A stretch of 43,522 bases of DNA from DASPWV01 sp046727855 (GTDB taxonomy: Bacteria > Acidobacteriota > Vicinamibacteria > Vicinamibacterales > UBA2999), in contig JBKPDL010000179.1 in assembly GCA_046727855.1 (NCBI GenBank), positions 1-43,522 of the forward strand, written 5' to 3'. The notes beneath the pieces are model-generated. The model was not told the DNA's origin. It did not search any database and was given only the letters and a program-made list of their open reading frames with translations. Below are positions 25,341 through 32,691 of this stretch, piece by piece; the first letter of the stretch is position 1, and every line of letters starts with the position of its first letter. The position numbers and the translations under genes were made by a program.

Positions 25341-26809
25341 GAGTGATGCGGTGACCCGGCGGCCACGGGCGCGCTGGGCAGGTCGAAATAGAAGATCGCG
25401 CCTCCGCCTGGCGCCGGTGCGTAGCCGATGGTGCCGCCGTGTGACTGGATGATGCCGTAACTGATGGACAGACCGAGCCCGGTGCCTTCGCCGACCGACT
25501 TGGTCGTGAAAAACGGTTGAAAGAGCTTGGGCTCGTGCTCGCGCGGCACACCGGGACCACTGTCCTGCACTTCCAGCCGCACCCGTTCGCCGACGTCCAG
25601 CATCCGAATCAGAATGCGGTGAGGCGTCCTGGCGTGCAGCACCGCCTGCTCGGCGTTGATGACGAAGTTGAGCACGACCTGCTGCAGCTCGGTGAAGATC
25701 GCGAGCACCCGCTGCGCGGCGCGATCGTCGACGTCGAAGTCGATATTGCTCTCGTCGAGCTTTCGCTGGCGCAGCTCCAGCACGGACGCGACGACGTCGC
25801 GCAGGCGGATCGGCATGGGGTCCGAAGTCTGCTGGCGCCCAAAACGCGAGAGATTCCGAATGATGGCGCTGGCGCGGACGCTCTCCTTCTGAATCAGCTC
25901 CAGATCGGATCTGATCTGCGGCGGCAAATCGCGTCGCATCTGGAGCAGCTCGGCGAAGCCCAGAATGGCCTGCAGCGGGTTGTTCAATTCGTGCGCAACG
26001 CCGGACACCAGCACGCCGATGGCGGCAAGGCGCTCCTGCCGAATCACTTGCCGCTGGAGCAGCTCGAGCTCTTCGCGAACGCGGCGCTCTTCGACGACCT
26101 GCGAGGACAACGCCTCACGCGCTTCACGCAGCTTCCGCACCATCTCGATGAAAGAGGTTTGCAGCCGTTCCATTTCCAGTGAAGGCATGGGACGCGGCGG
26201 GTCCGGCGACAGGTCGCCTGCGGCAACGCGCGCCGAGCTTTCGGTCATGCGGTGAAACGCGTTCGTGTAGCGGCGGACGATCAGAAACTCGACGAGCAGC
26301 GTGAACAGCGTGGCGCCGATGCTGAGCAACACGGTCCGCTGATACGTCGGCTGGATCCGCTCGACGGCAACGGCGGTGGGGATGCCCACGCTCACCAGCC
26401 ACGGGCCCTGCGGGTACACGGCGTTCGCGAATACCCGCTCGATCCGATCCATGCCTTCGAGCACCTGCGATGAAGGCACCATCCGAGCCGGGGCGGCACG
26501 GTCAACCGGCTTCCCGACATACCGCTCGCGGTCACGGCTCCGCGCCAGCACCACACCACGATCGTCGGTAATCGTGATCACCGAGCCCCCCGGCAGAGCA
26601 ATCCGTTCAATCACCGATTGCGCCGACGCGAGGTCGGGATTGCGCTGCAGGTAGACGACGATGACCGACGCCATCGCCTGGGTTTCACCCTGCAATTGCT
26701 GGATTTGTTCGAAATAGGTTTGTCGCGCGGACCAGGCGATGATCGCGAACACGGGCAGCGCGATTGCCGCATTCAAGACGATAATCTGTCGACGCAGCGG
26801 CTGGGCCAC
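25337..26809 (-). CDS. Membrane sensor histidine kinase
   Basis: A 490-residue kinase. Two membrane helices (about 8-27 and 178-198) flank a periplasmic sensor of about 150 residues with GGSVITITDDRGVVLARS and GPWLVSVGIPT, typical of a Cache-like domain. A HAMP-like linker and a coiled coil follow, then the H-box VSGVAHELNNPLQAILGFA with the phosphorylated His, the N-box VVLNFVINAEQAV, and DSGPGVP, FFTTKSVGEGTGLGLS ATP-lid motifs. No response regulator is adjacent; the truncated receiver at 7295 is far away. Start is a GTG. It lies 11 bases after queC, an odd position for a sensor between queuosine and tRNA-editing genes. Confidence 0.93.
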   Translation of the reverse strand: MAQPLRRQIIVLNAAIALPVFAIIAWSARQTYFEQIQQLQGETQAMASVIVVYLQRNPDLASAQSVIERIALPGGSVITITDDRGVVLARSRDRERYVGKPVDRAAPARMVPSSQVLEGMDRIERVFANAVYPQGPWLVSVGIPTAVAVERIQPTYQRTVLLSIGATLFTLLVEFLIVRRYTNAFHRMTESSARVAAGDLSPDPPRPMPSLEMERLQTSFIEMVRKLREAREALSSQVVEERRVREELELLQRQVIRQERLAAIGVLVSGVAHELNNPLQAILGFAELLQMRRDLPPQIRSDLELIQKESVRASAIIRNLSRFGRQQTSDPMPIRLRDVVASVLELRQRKLDESNIDFDVDDRAAQRVLAIFTELQQVVLNFVINAEQAVLHARTPHRILIRMLDVGERVRLEVQDSGPGVPREHEPKLFQPFFTTKSVGEGTGLGLSISYGIIQSHGGTIGYAPAPGGGAIFYFDLPSAPVAAGSPHHS

Positions 26810-26820
26810 AGCGCGAAATG

Positions 26821-27504
26821 TTAACAGGATGCGAGCAGCGGATCGACGGCCCCGGCCGCCGCGAAGCCGGCGGCCCGCAATCGGCAGCTATCGCAATGCC
26901 GGCAGGGACTGCCATCCGCCAGCGGGTCATAGCAGCTGTGCGTCCTGCCGTAGTCGAGCCCCAGCGAGAATCCGAGACGGATGATCTCGCCCTTCGACAA
27001 CGTAATCAGCGGCGTGTGTATTCTCAGTTGACGTCCCTCGACGCCGGCCCGAGTGGCCACGTTCGCAAGCCGTTCGAATGCGGCGATGAACTGGGGACGG
27101 CAATCGGGATACCCGGAGTAGTCGAGCGCGTTGACACCGATGAAGATGTCGGCGGCGCCAATCACTTCCGCCCAGCCGAGCGCGAGCGAGAGGAAGATCG
27201 TGTTCCGCGCCGGCACGTACGTGACCGGAATCCGGCTCGGATCAATCTCCTGATCTTTCGGCACGTCGATGTCGGCCGTGAGCGCCGACCCGCCAAGGCG
27301 CGTGAGATCGAGTGCGAGCTCCAGATGCCGAACGACGTCGAGCGACGCGGCAACGTCGCGCGCGGCCTGCAGCTCGCGCCGGTGCCGCTGCCCGTAATTG
27401 ATGCTGAGCGCGTAGAGCGAAAAGCCGTCGCGCCTGGCGACGGCGGCGGCCGTGTAGGAATCCAGCCCGCCGCTCAGAAGAATCACCGCCGGCGGACGTG
27501 TCAC
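26821..27504 (-). CDS. queC: 7-cyano-7-deazaguanine synthase QueC
   Basis: ATP-dependent conversion of 7-carboxy-7-deazaguanine to preQ0, on the path to queuosine in tRNA. The 227-residue protein has the PP-loop LLSGGLDSYTAAA (about 7-19), INYGQRHRREL, and a C-terminal zinc site made of four Cys in HSCYDPLADGSPCRHCDSC. Start is GTG, three bases after the queE stop. Length fits the family. QueE upstream supplies its substrate. Other queuosine genes (queD, queF, tgt) are not in the window. Confidence 0.97.
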   Translation of the reverse strand: MTRPPAVILLSGGLDSYTAAAVARRDGFSLYALSINYGQRHRRELQAARDVAASLDVVRHLELALDLTRLGGSALTADIDVPKDQEIDPSRIPVTYVPARNTIFLSLALGWAEVIGAADIFIGVNALDYSGYPDCRPQFIAAFERLANVATRAGVEGRQLRIHTPLITLSKGEIIRLGFSLGLDYGRTHSCYDPLADGSPCRHCDSCRLRAAGFAAAGAVDPLLASC

Positions 27505-27507
27505 GAA

Positions 27508-28149
27508 TCAGACGCCTCGAGCGTCAGGACCCCAGATGAACTTGTGCGCCTGCAACTGCAGGCGCACCGGCAATGCGTCGCCGAGAATCCACGCCGCAAG
27601 CTCTCTTGCGTCCATGATACCGTGCACAGGCGAGAACAGAATGGCCCCGACACGGTCCGACAGCGCCTCGCGCGTGACAACGTCGCGCGCGAATTCGTAG
27701 TCGCGCCGATCGTTGATGACGAATTTCACCTGGTCTGCTTTCGTGACCCGCTTCAGATTGTCCCAATCCATCTTGTCCGACTCGCCTGAGCCGGGACACT
27801 TCACGTCGACGATGCGAACGACGCCTGCGGGCACCGCCTCGATGCTTCGATGCCCTCCAGTCTCCAGAAGAACCGTCTTGCCCGACGCGAGCAGGCGGCT
27901 CATCAAGGGATAGACTTCGCGCTGCAGTAACGGCTCGCCACCGGTGACTTCCACGGTTCGACAGTTGAACTTCTCAACCTCGCTCAGGACCTCGTCCACC
28001 GACATCTTGCGCCCTTCATAGAAGGCGTACGGCGTGTCGCACCAACTGCAACGGAGATCGCAGGCGGTGAGCCGTACAAATACACACGGCTCGCCGGCAA
28101 AGGTCGATTCGCCCTGAATCGAGTGAAAAATCTCGTTGACTGTCAGCAT
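27508..28149 (-). CDS. queE: 7-carboxy-7-deazaguanine synthase QueE
   Basis: Radical-SAM enzyme making 7-carboxy-7-deazaguanine from 6-carboxytetrahydropterin. The 213-residue protein starts NEIFHSIQGEST and FAGEPCVFVRL, then the cluster motif C-x3-C-x2-C as CDLRCSWC (about 30-37), VTGGEPLLQ, and ETGGHRSI, VDVKCPGSGE. Length and spacing are standard. It is the first gene of the queE-queC-kinase-alaX operon; a TACAAT box on the minus strand at 28169-28164 could be its -10 element, but no clear -35 is seen. Confidence 0.97.
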   Translation of the reverse strand: MLTVNEIFHSIQGESTFAGEPCVFVRLTACDLRCSWCDTPYAFYEGRKMSVDEVLSEVEKFNCRTVEVTGGEPLLQREVYPLMSRLLASGKTVLLETGGHRSIEAVPAGVVRIVDVKCPGSGESDKMDWDNLKRVTKADQVKFVINDRRDYEFARDVVTREALSDRVGAILFSPVHGIMDARELAAWILGDALPVRLQLQAHKFIWGPDARGV

Positions 28150-28170
28150 TGCCTGAACATTTCATTGTAA

Positions 28171-28265
28171 CAATCGAAGTTCCGGGGGTCCGACGTTCCT
28201 GGGTTCGACGGTCTGCAACGCCAGACTTTGCACCCTCGGAACTTCGACCTGGGAACCGCGACCTC
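28171..28265. repeat. Inverted repeat spacer upstream of queE and the DUF72 gene
   Basis: The divergent spacer holds CGAAGTTCCG near its left end and CGGAACTTCG near its right end, with several related GTTCC/GGAAC units between (for example GACGTTCCTGGGTTCG and CTGGGAACCGCGACCTCGGAACCTCGG). It can fold into a long imperfect hairpin and looks like another dispersed repeat type in this genome. Confidence 0.5.
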
Positions 28266-28276
28266 GGAACCTCGGC

Positions 28277-29188
28277 ATGGCAATATTCATCGGTACCTCT
28301 GGGTGGAATTATCCGAGCGGACGCGGAACGTGGAACGGCATTTTCTATCCCCCCCGCGGCCGCCGCGGCCGAGACTTCGACGAGCTCCGCTTCTACGCCG
28401 AGCGGTTCAACAGCGTCGAGGTCAACACCACGTTCTACGGCCAGCCGCGGCGGGAGGTGAGCCTCGCGTGGGTCGAGAAAACGCCTCCCGGCTTTGAATT
28501 CTCAGTGAAGCTTTATCAGAAGTTCACGCATCCCGGTATGACGCGTGACAAGAGCGACATCAATCCTGCCGACGTGGACGAATTCAAGAGAGGCATCGAT
28601 CCGCTGGCTGCTGCCGACCGTCTCGGCGCGCTGCTCGCGCAGTTCCCCGCGAGTTTCAAAGACACGCCTGAGGCGCGCGACTACATGCGCTGGTTGCTGG
28701 AAACGTTCCGCGACTACCCGGTCACGGTCGAACTGCGGCACAAGAGCTGGAGCACCTATCCGCAGGATCTGTTCGAGTTGCTCAACGAGTACGGCGCGGC
28801 ATGGACGCAGATCGACGAGCCGAAATTCAGGTTCTCAATCCGTCAGGATCTCATGCCGAACGTGAAGACGTTCTACTACCTGCGTCTCCATGGCCGTAAC
28901 GCAGAGCAGTGGTGGAAGCACGAGAAATCGGAAGATCGCTACAACTATCTCTATTCGGCAGCCGAACTCAAGCCGTTCGCACACATCGTCCAAACGGCGC
29001 GCGCGCAGGTGAAAAAGCTCTATGCGTACTTGAACAATCACTTCGCGGCGCAGTCGGTCGCCGACGCGGCGATGTTGCGCCACTTGCTCGACGAGCCGGT
29101 GACCGCACCGATGCCCGCCGAGCTGGTCGAGCGCTACCCAATGCTCGAAGGCAAAGTGACTACTTTGCCTCCTTCACGGTTGCTCTGA
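28277..29188 (+). CDS. DUF72 family protein (YecE-like)
   Basis: A 303-residue TIM-barrel-like protein with the family start IFIGTSGWNYPSGRG, then FNSVEVNTTFYG, FEFSVKLYQKFTHP, LLAQFPASF, VTVELRHKSW, YLRLHGRNAEQWW and, near the end, KKLYAYLNNHFAAQSVADA. No enzyme activity has been established for DUF72. It stands alone on the plus strand. Its last 29 bases overlap the end of the convergent isomerase gene in antisense. Confidence 0.92.
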   Translation: MAIFIGTSGWNYPSGRGTWNGIFYPPRGRRGRDFDELRFYAERFNSVEVNTTFYGQPRREVSLAWVEKTPPGFEFSVKLYQKFTHPGMTRDKSDINPADVDEFKRGIDPLAAADRLGALLAQFPASFKDTPEARDYMRWLLETFRDYPVTVELRHKSWSTYPQDLFELLNEYGAAWTQIDEPKFRFSIRQDLMPNVKTFYYLRLHGRNAEQWWKHEKSEDRYNYLYSAAELKPFAHIVQTARAQVKKLYAYLNNHFAAQSVADAAMLRHLLDEPVTAPMPAELVERYPMLEGKVTTLPPSRLL

Positions 29189-29762
29189 TGATCCGATCGC
29201 CAACTTCGATCTTCTGGACGACGTCCATGCCCGAGGTCACTTTGCCGAAGACGGTGTATTTCCCGTCGAGTGCCGGCTGCGGCGCAAGCGTCACGTAAAA
29301 CTGGCTGTCGGCTCTGCTCGCGTCGCCGGCGTGCGCCATGGCCACGGCGCCCAGGACGTGCGTACGTGTCTTCGAGAACTCGGCGGCACCGATTGGCGTG
29401 CCGCTGCCGCCTCTCCCCCATTCTGCCTTCTTCGTCATGTCACGCGACGCGGGATCGCCCATCTGAACGACGAAGCCGGGAACGACGCGATGAACGCGCT
29501 GACCGTTGTAGAAGCGCTTCTGCACGAGGCCAACGATCTGCTTGACGGTCTGCGGCGCTTCTGTGGGATAGGTCTCGAATTCGAACGTGCCTTTTTCTGT
29601 TTCAACCACAATCACCGGACCGGCGCCGCTTGCCGGCGCGGCTGCCGGCTTGGCCGGCTGTGACGTTGCGGGAGCCGCCGGCTTCGCGGTCCCGCCACCC
29701 TGCGCGATCAAATTCCCCAGAAACAGCGTCGAAATAACGGCCAGCGCACCCGTAAATCGCAT
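29160..29762 (-). CDS. Secreted cyclophilin-type peptidyl-prolyl isomerase
   Basis: Protein-folding catalyst of 200 residues. A signal peptide (about 1-20, ending IAQG) and a Pro/Ala linker come first, then the cyclophilin domain: VIVVETEKGTFEFETYP, FYNGQRVHRVVPGFVVQMGDP with the catalytic Arg, GAVAMAHAGDASRADSQFYVTL and the VFGKVTSGMDVVQKIE end. Export to the periplasm is expected. It is the last gene of the long minus-strand run, 15 bases after nth. Its 3' end overlaps the DUF72 gene. Confidence 0.94.
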   Translation of the reverse strand: MRFTGALAVISTLFLGNLIAQGGGTAKPAAPATSQPAKPAAAPASGAGPVIVVETEKGTFEFETYPTEAPQTVKQIVGLVQKRFYNGQRVHRVVPGFVVQMGDPASRDMTKKAEWGRGGSGTPIGAAEFSKTRTHVLGAVAMAHAGDASRADSQFYVTLAPQPALDGKYTVFGKVTSGMDVVQKIEVGDRIIRATVKEAK

Positions 29763-29777
29763 CGATGAACTCCTTGA

Positions 29778-30452
29778 TTAGCGAGATTTTACTCCGACCT
29801 TTGGACATTTCGCGGCCAGGGCGCAGCTGCCGCACCGCGGATAGAGCGGCCGGCACACGTTCTGGCCCCACGTGACGAGATAGAGGTTGATGGACGGCCA
29901 CCAGCGTTGTCCGGTCACTGCATATAGCGCCTGCTCGGTTTCGCCAGGTTCGCGTGTGCGCACCCACCCCAGGCGATTCGAAATGCGATGCACATGCGTG
30001 TCGACGCAAATGTTCTTTGCGCTTTGAAAACCGACGATCAGAACGAGATTGGCGGTTTTCCGGCCGACGCCGGGCAGCGTCAGCAGCTCCTCCATCGTGC
30101 GCGGCACCCTGCCGCTAAAGCGATCGACAAGCGCTCGACAAGTGGCCTGCACGAATCTGGCCTTGTTCCGGTAGAAGCTGACCGGGTAAATACGCTTCTC
30201 GATCTGTTTTATCGAGAGCCTGGCCATCGCGTGCGGGGAACGCGCCACGCGAAAGAGACGTGTGGCCGCGGCGTGCGTGGTCGCGTCCTGCGTGCGCGCG
30301 GACAGGATAGTACCGATCAGGATCCGGAAGGGATCTTCCTTGTGCTCCTCGGACAACTTCTCGATCGCCGGCAGCGCCATGCCGTCGATCGCGCGCGCGA
30401 GCGTCTGCATCACGCGCTTGACTTCGATCGGCGAGACGGCGCGCGCGCTCAT
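29778..30452 (-). CDS. nth: Endonuclease III
   Basis: Base-excision repair glycosylase/AP lyase for oxidised pyrimidines, 224 residues. The helix-hairpin-helix is LPGVGRKTANLVL with the catalytic Lys in GRKTA; the catalytic Asp is in CVDTHVHRISNRLGW; the [4Fe-4S] site is C-x6-C-x2-C-x5-C (CRPLYPRCGSCALAAKC) near the C-terminus. The ATG overlaps the upstream hydroxyacid dehydrogenase stop by four bases, so this housekeeping gene is translated at the tail of the microcompartment block. Confidence 0.96.
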   Translation of the reverse strand: MSARAVSPIEVKRVMQTLARAIDGMALPAIEKLSEEHKEDPFRILIGTILSARTQDATTHAAATRLFRVARSPHAMARLSIKQIEKRIYPVSFYRNKARFVQATCRALVDRFSGRVPRTMEELLTLPGVGRKTANLVLIVGFQSAKNICVDTHVHRISNRLGWVRTREPGETEQALYAVTGQRWWPSINLYLVTWGQNVCRPLYPRCGSCALAAKCPKVGVKSR

Positions 30453-31414
30453 ACCGGCGTGACGGGCGACTCGCCGCTCAACACGGCAATGACGTTCGCG
30501 GCGGCCAGATCAGCCATCGCGGTGCGCGTTTCGGTTGTCGCACTGGCGAGGTGAGGGATCAACATGACGTTCTCGAGCCTGAGCAGATCCGGATGCACCT
30601 TGGGCTCGTCTTCGTAGACATCCAGGGCGGCGCCGACGATCAACCGTTCGCGGAGTGCCCAGGCCAGTCCGGCTTCATCGATCACCGGCCCCCGCGACGT
30701 GTTGATGAGATAAGCGGACCGCTTCATCTTGGCAAGCGCCTTGCGGTCGATCAGATGGCGGGTTTCCGCCGTCAACGGGCAATGAAGCGACACCACATCG
30801 GATGTGGCGAGCAGTCGATCGAGCGTCATGTATTCGGCGTCTGCGAGATCGATCGAATGGCGCGCGGTGTACGCCACTCTCATGCCGAACGCCGGAGCCT
30901 TGCCGGCCACGGCGCGGCCAATCCTCCCGACTCCGACGATGCCAAGCTGTTTGTCGCGGAGCTCCATCCCGAGCAGATGATCGAGCGCCCAGCCTTTCCA
31001 GTCGCCGCGCCGTAGTTCGCGTTCGCCTTCGCCGAGGCGCCGGGTAATGCCGAGAATCAGCGCCCACGTAAAGTCGGCACAGGCGTTCGTCAGCACATCC
31101 GGCGTGTTGGTGACCGCGATGCCCCGCGCGCGGCATGCGGCGACGTCGATGTTGTTGAAGCCGACGGCGATGTTGGCAACGATCTTCAGCTCGCGTCCCG
31201 CATCCAGCACTTCACGATCGATTCGATCCGTCAACAGGCAGATCAGCGCGTGCTTGCCGTCGATACGTTCGATCAGCTCCTCGCGGGGAATCGCCGAGCG
31301 GCCCGAGTACAGCTCGACATCGCAAACCGCTTCGAGCTTGCTGATAACGGAAGAGGGGACACGGCGCGTGAGGAGGACGGAGGGCTTAATGGCCGTACGA
31401 TTGGCAGAACCCAC
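30449..31414 (-). CDS. D-2-hydroxyacid dehydrogenase (glyoxylate/hydroxypyruvate reductase type)
   Basis: NAD(P)H-linked reductase of 2-oxoacids such as glyoxylate or hydroxypyruvate, 321 residues. The Rossmann motif is IVGVGRIGRAVA; catalytic Arg lies in NTSRGPVIDE, Glu in the following DVYEDEPKVHP, and His in LIPHLASATTETR. The start KPSVLLTRRVP and IVANIAVGFNNIDVAACRARGIAVTNTPDVLT fit D-glycerate dehydrogenases. GTG at 31414 overlaps the 75-residue Cys-rich gene by 29 bases; an ATT at the KPS segment is a less likely start. It has no encapsulation-like helix at either end. Position suggests it recycles NADH or handles an acid product of the compartment, which is inference. Confidence 0.9.
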   Translation of the reverse strand: MGSANRTAIKPSVLLTRRVPSSVISKLEAVCDVELYSGRSAIPREELIERIDGKHALICLLTDRIDREVLDAGRELKIVANIAVGFNNIDVAACRARGIAVTNTPDVLTNACADFTWALILGITRRLGEGERELRRGDWKGWALDHLLGMELRDKQLGIVGVGRIGRAVAGKAPAFGMRVAYTARHSIDLADAEYMTLDRLLATSDVVSLHCPLTAETRHLIDRKALAKMKRSAYLINTSRGPVIDEAGLAWALRERLIVGAALDVYEDEPKVHPDLLRLENVMLIPHLASATTETRTAMADLAAANVIAVLSGESPVTPV

Positions 31415-31613
31415 AGTGATTGCAATGGACCGTCGGCTCGATCACGCACGGTCCGTCCATGTCCGTGCCGGACGGCACGAGTAGCCTGGCAAAGCTTGGA
31501 TGTGCGCGCCACAACGGCACGGGTGCAGCGGCTGCCGGCGGCGCCGGCGTGACGCCGCCCAGATGCCGTGCGATCGCGTCGCGCACGAGCGCACGCAGTT
31601 CGTCGTCTGTCAT
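31386..31613 (-). CDS. Small Cys-rich protein with an encapsulation-peptide-like N-terminus
   Basis: A 75-residue protein of no family I recognise. Three parts are visible. Residues 3-18 (DDELRALVRDAIARHL) form an amphipathic helix with hydrophobic positions L6, L9, V10, I14, L18, like the targeting helices of microcompartment cargo. Residues 19-33 are a Pro/Ala linker. Residues 34-75 end in four Cys (56, 64, 67, 70; C-x7-C-x2-C-x2-C) with His63, His66 and His75, suggesting zinc or an iron-sulfur cluster. ATGA overlap with the upstream vertex-protein gene and a 29-base overlap with the downstream dehydrogenase place it firmly in the operon. Role is unknown; a metal or redox cargo is the best guess. 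Confidence 0.75.
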   Translation of the reverse strand: MTDDELRALVRDAIARHLGGVTPAPPAAAAPVPLWRAHPSFARLLVPSGTDMDGPCVIEPTVHCNHCGFCQSYGH

Positions 31614-31882
31614 TCGTGCAGATCTACGTGATCCACGATACCAAGAATCGCGGCATCGACGGGCGCGAGCTTCTTGCCGAGCGCTTCGCCGGCGGCGCGC
31701 CCTTCGAGCACCGCAATCACCAGTTCGCCGCGGCCGGCGCCGACCGAATCAATTGCCAGCAACGCGCCGCCACTTTTCGTGCCGGCGGGCGTTTCCGGCT
31801 GCAGGATGAGCAGCTTCGCGCCGTCGAACTGTGGCCGCTTCTGCGTCGACACAACTTCGCCGACCACGCGGGCGAGGATCAC
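31610..31882 (-). CDS. Microcompartment pentameric vertex protein, EutN/CcmL family (copy 1)
   Basis: Pentamer that caps the twelve vertices of a polyhedral protein shell, 90 residues. It shows the family pattern: MILARVVGEVVSTQK at the start, the KLLILQPE strand, LLAIDSVGAGRGELVIAVLEG and the closing PVDAAILGIVDHVDL. It starts with GTG in a four-base overlap with the preceding copy, with GGGAG about 7 bases upstream, and its stop overlaps the 75-residue gene. Compared with the other two copies it carries a longer GRAAGEALGKK insertion before the last strand. Confidence 0.94.
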   Translation of the reverse strand: MILARVVGEVVSTQKRPQFDGAKLLILQPETPAGTKSGGALLAIDSVGAGRGELVIAVLEGRAAGEALGKKLAPVDAAILGIVDHVDLHE

Positions 31883-32172
31883 GTCTTGTCTCCCTGCGTG
31901 CCCGCATCAGCTAACGTCCAGTGATCGATGATCCCGACGATTCCGGCGTCAGCCGGCACTTCCGTCGGAGACCACGGGAAGCTTGCTTCCTTCCCCCGCA
32001 CGAAGAATACGTTCTCGCCCACGCCCGCGCCAACCGAGTCGACGGCGACGATGGGACGGCCGCTGTCCTGGCCTTCCGCGGTTAGCGGCTGAATGATCAG
32101 CAGCTTGATTCCCTCGAACGCCGGCTCCTTGCGCGTCGCGACCAGATGACCGATAACGCGGGCAATCTGCAT
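31879..32172 (-). CDS. Microcompartment pentameric vertex protein, EutN/CcmL family (copy 2)
   Basis: Vertex protein of 97 residues: MQIARVIGHLVATRKEPAFEG, KLLIIQPLTAEGQ, IVAVDSVGAGVGENVFFV and AGIVGIIDHWTL. It departs from the other copies between residues 62 and 76, where the usual SSAR region is replaced by GKEASFPWSPTEVP, and it has a C-terminal tail of about ten polar residues. Such differences among the three copies suggest distinct vertex or cargo contacts. It starts two bases after copy 3 with little ribosome-binding signal, so it is probably coupled. Confidence 0.94.
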   Translation of the reverse strand: MQIARVIGHLVATRKEPAFEGIKLLIIQPLTAEGQDSGRPIVAVDSVGAGVGENVFFVRGKEASFPWSPTEVPADAGIVGIIDHWTLADAGTQGDKT

Positions 32173-32174
32173 GG

Positions 32175-32450
32175 CTACTCGGAAAGATCAACAGTGTCGA
32201 TGATGCCGACCACGGCCGCGTCGACGGGGCAGTCTTTCATCCCTGAAGCCATGCGCGCCGAGCTGCCGCTGACGATGAGCACAGTTTCACCGACCCCGGC
32301 GTCGACGGTGTCGACCGCCACGAGATAGCCGCCTTCGAGCCGGCTTTGGTCGCGCGGATCGACCGTCCGCGCCAGCAACAGCTTGTTGCTGACGAGACGC
32401 GGATCTTTGCGCGTGGCGACGACCGTGCCGACGATGCGAGCGAGGATCAT
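32175..32450 (-). CDS. Microcompartment pentameric vertex protein, EutN/CcmL family (copy 3)
   Basis: Vertex protein of 91 residues: MILARIVGTVVATRKDPRL, KLLLARTVDP, YLVAVDTVDAGVGETVLIVSGSSAR and PVDAAVVGIIDTVDL; the SGSSAR segment is the classical form for the family. The frame is open a further 56 codons upstream, but that part is encoded by the low-complexity repeat spacer, so the ATG at 32450 is chosen. No good Shine-Dalgarno sequence precedes it (TTTACTTTGT), in contrast to the hexamer gene upstream. It is the first of three pentamer genes after the repeat spacer. Confidence 0.94.
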   Translation of the reverse strand: MILARIVGTVVATRKDPRLVSNKLLLARTVDPRDQSRLEGGYLVAVDTVDAGVGETVLIVSGSSARMASGMKDCPVDAAVVGIIDTVDLSE

Positions 32451-32454
32451 ACAA

Positions 32455-32690
32455 AGTAAACGTGCGATGTGGCGATGTGGCGATGTGGGTGATGTGGCGA
32501 TGTCATGTGCTGATGTGAGGATGTGGCGATGTGTCTGGCGAAGTGACGATGTGTCTGGCGAAGTGACGATGTGATGTAAAGGATGTGGCGGACATGACAT
32601 CGCAACATCTCCAGACACATCAACACATCAACCCATCACGACATGACATCGCGACATCACCACATCACCATCTCGCCACATGACACGGTT
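32455..32690. repeat. Low-complexity spacer with opposed short repeats between hexamer and pentamer genes
   Basis: The left half (32461-32588) is built from many GATGTGGC/GATGTG units, including a perfect 20-base tandem pair CGATGTGTCTGGCGAAGTGA at 32527-32546 and 32547-32566. The right half (32593-32685) is built from the complement, CATCAC/ACATC units. Exact opposed pairs include GCGATGTCATGT (near 32498) with ACATGACATCGC (32593-32604, again near 32641-32652), and GATGTGTCTGG with CCAGACACATC (near 32611). The transcript should fold into a long imperfect hairpin. No gene is seen in it. Confidence 0.8.
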
Positions 32691-32691
32691 C

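Noticed and set aside
32451..32618. Upstream extension of vertex protein copy 3 by 56 residues
   Set aside because: The extension is encoded by the repeat spacer, gives a low-complexity His/Ser/Thr sequence, and the ATG at 32450 fits the family start exactly.
32461..32690. CRISPR array
   Set aside because: Units are 6 to 20 bases and degenerate, spacers of constant length are lacking, the orientation flips halfway, and no cas genes are present.
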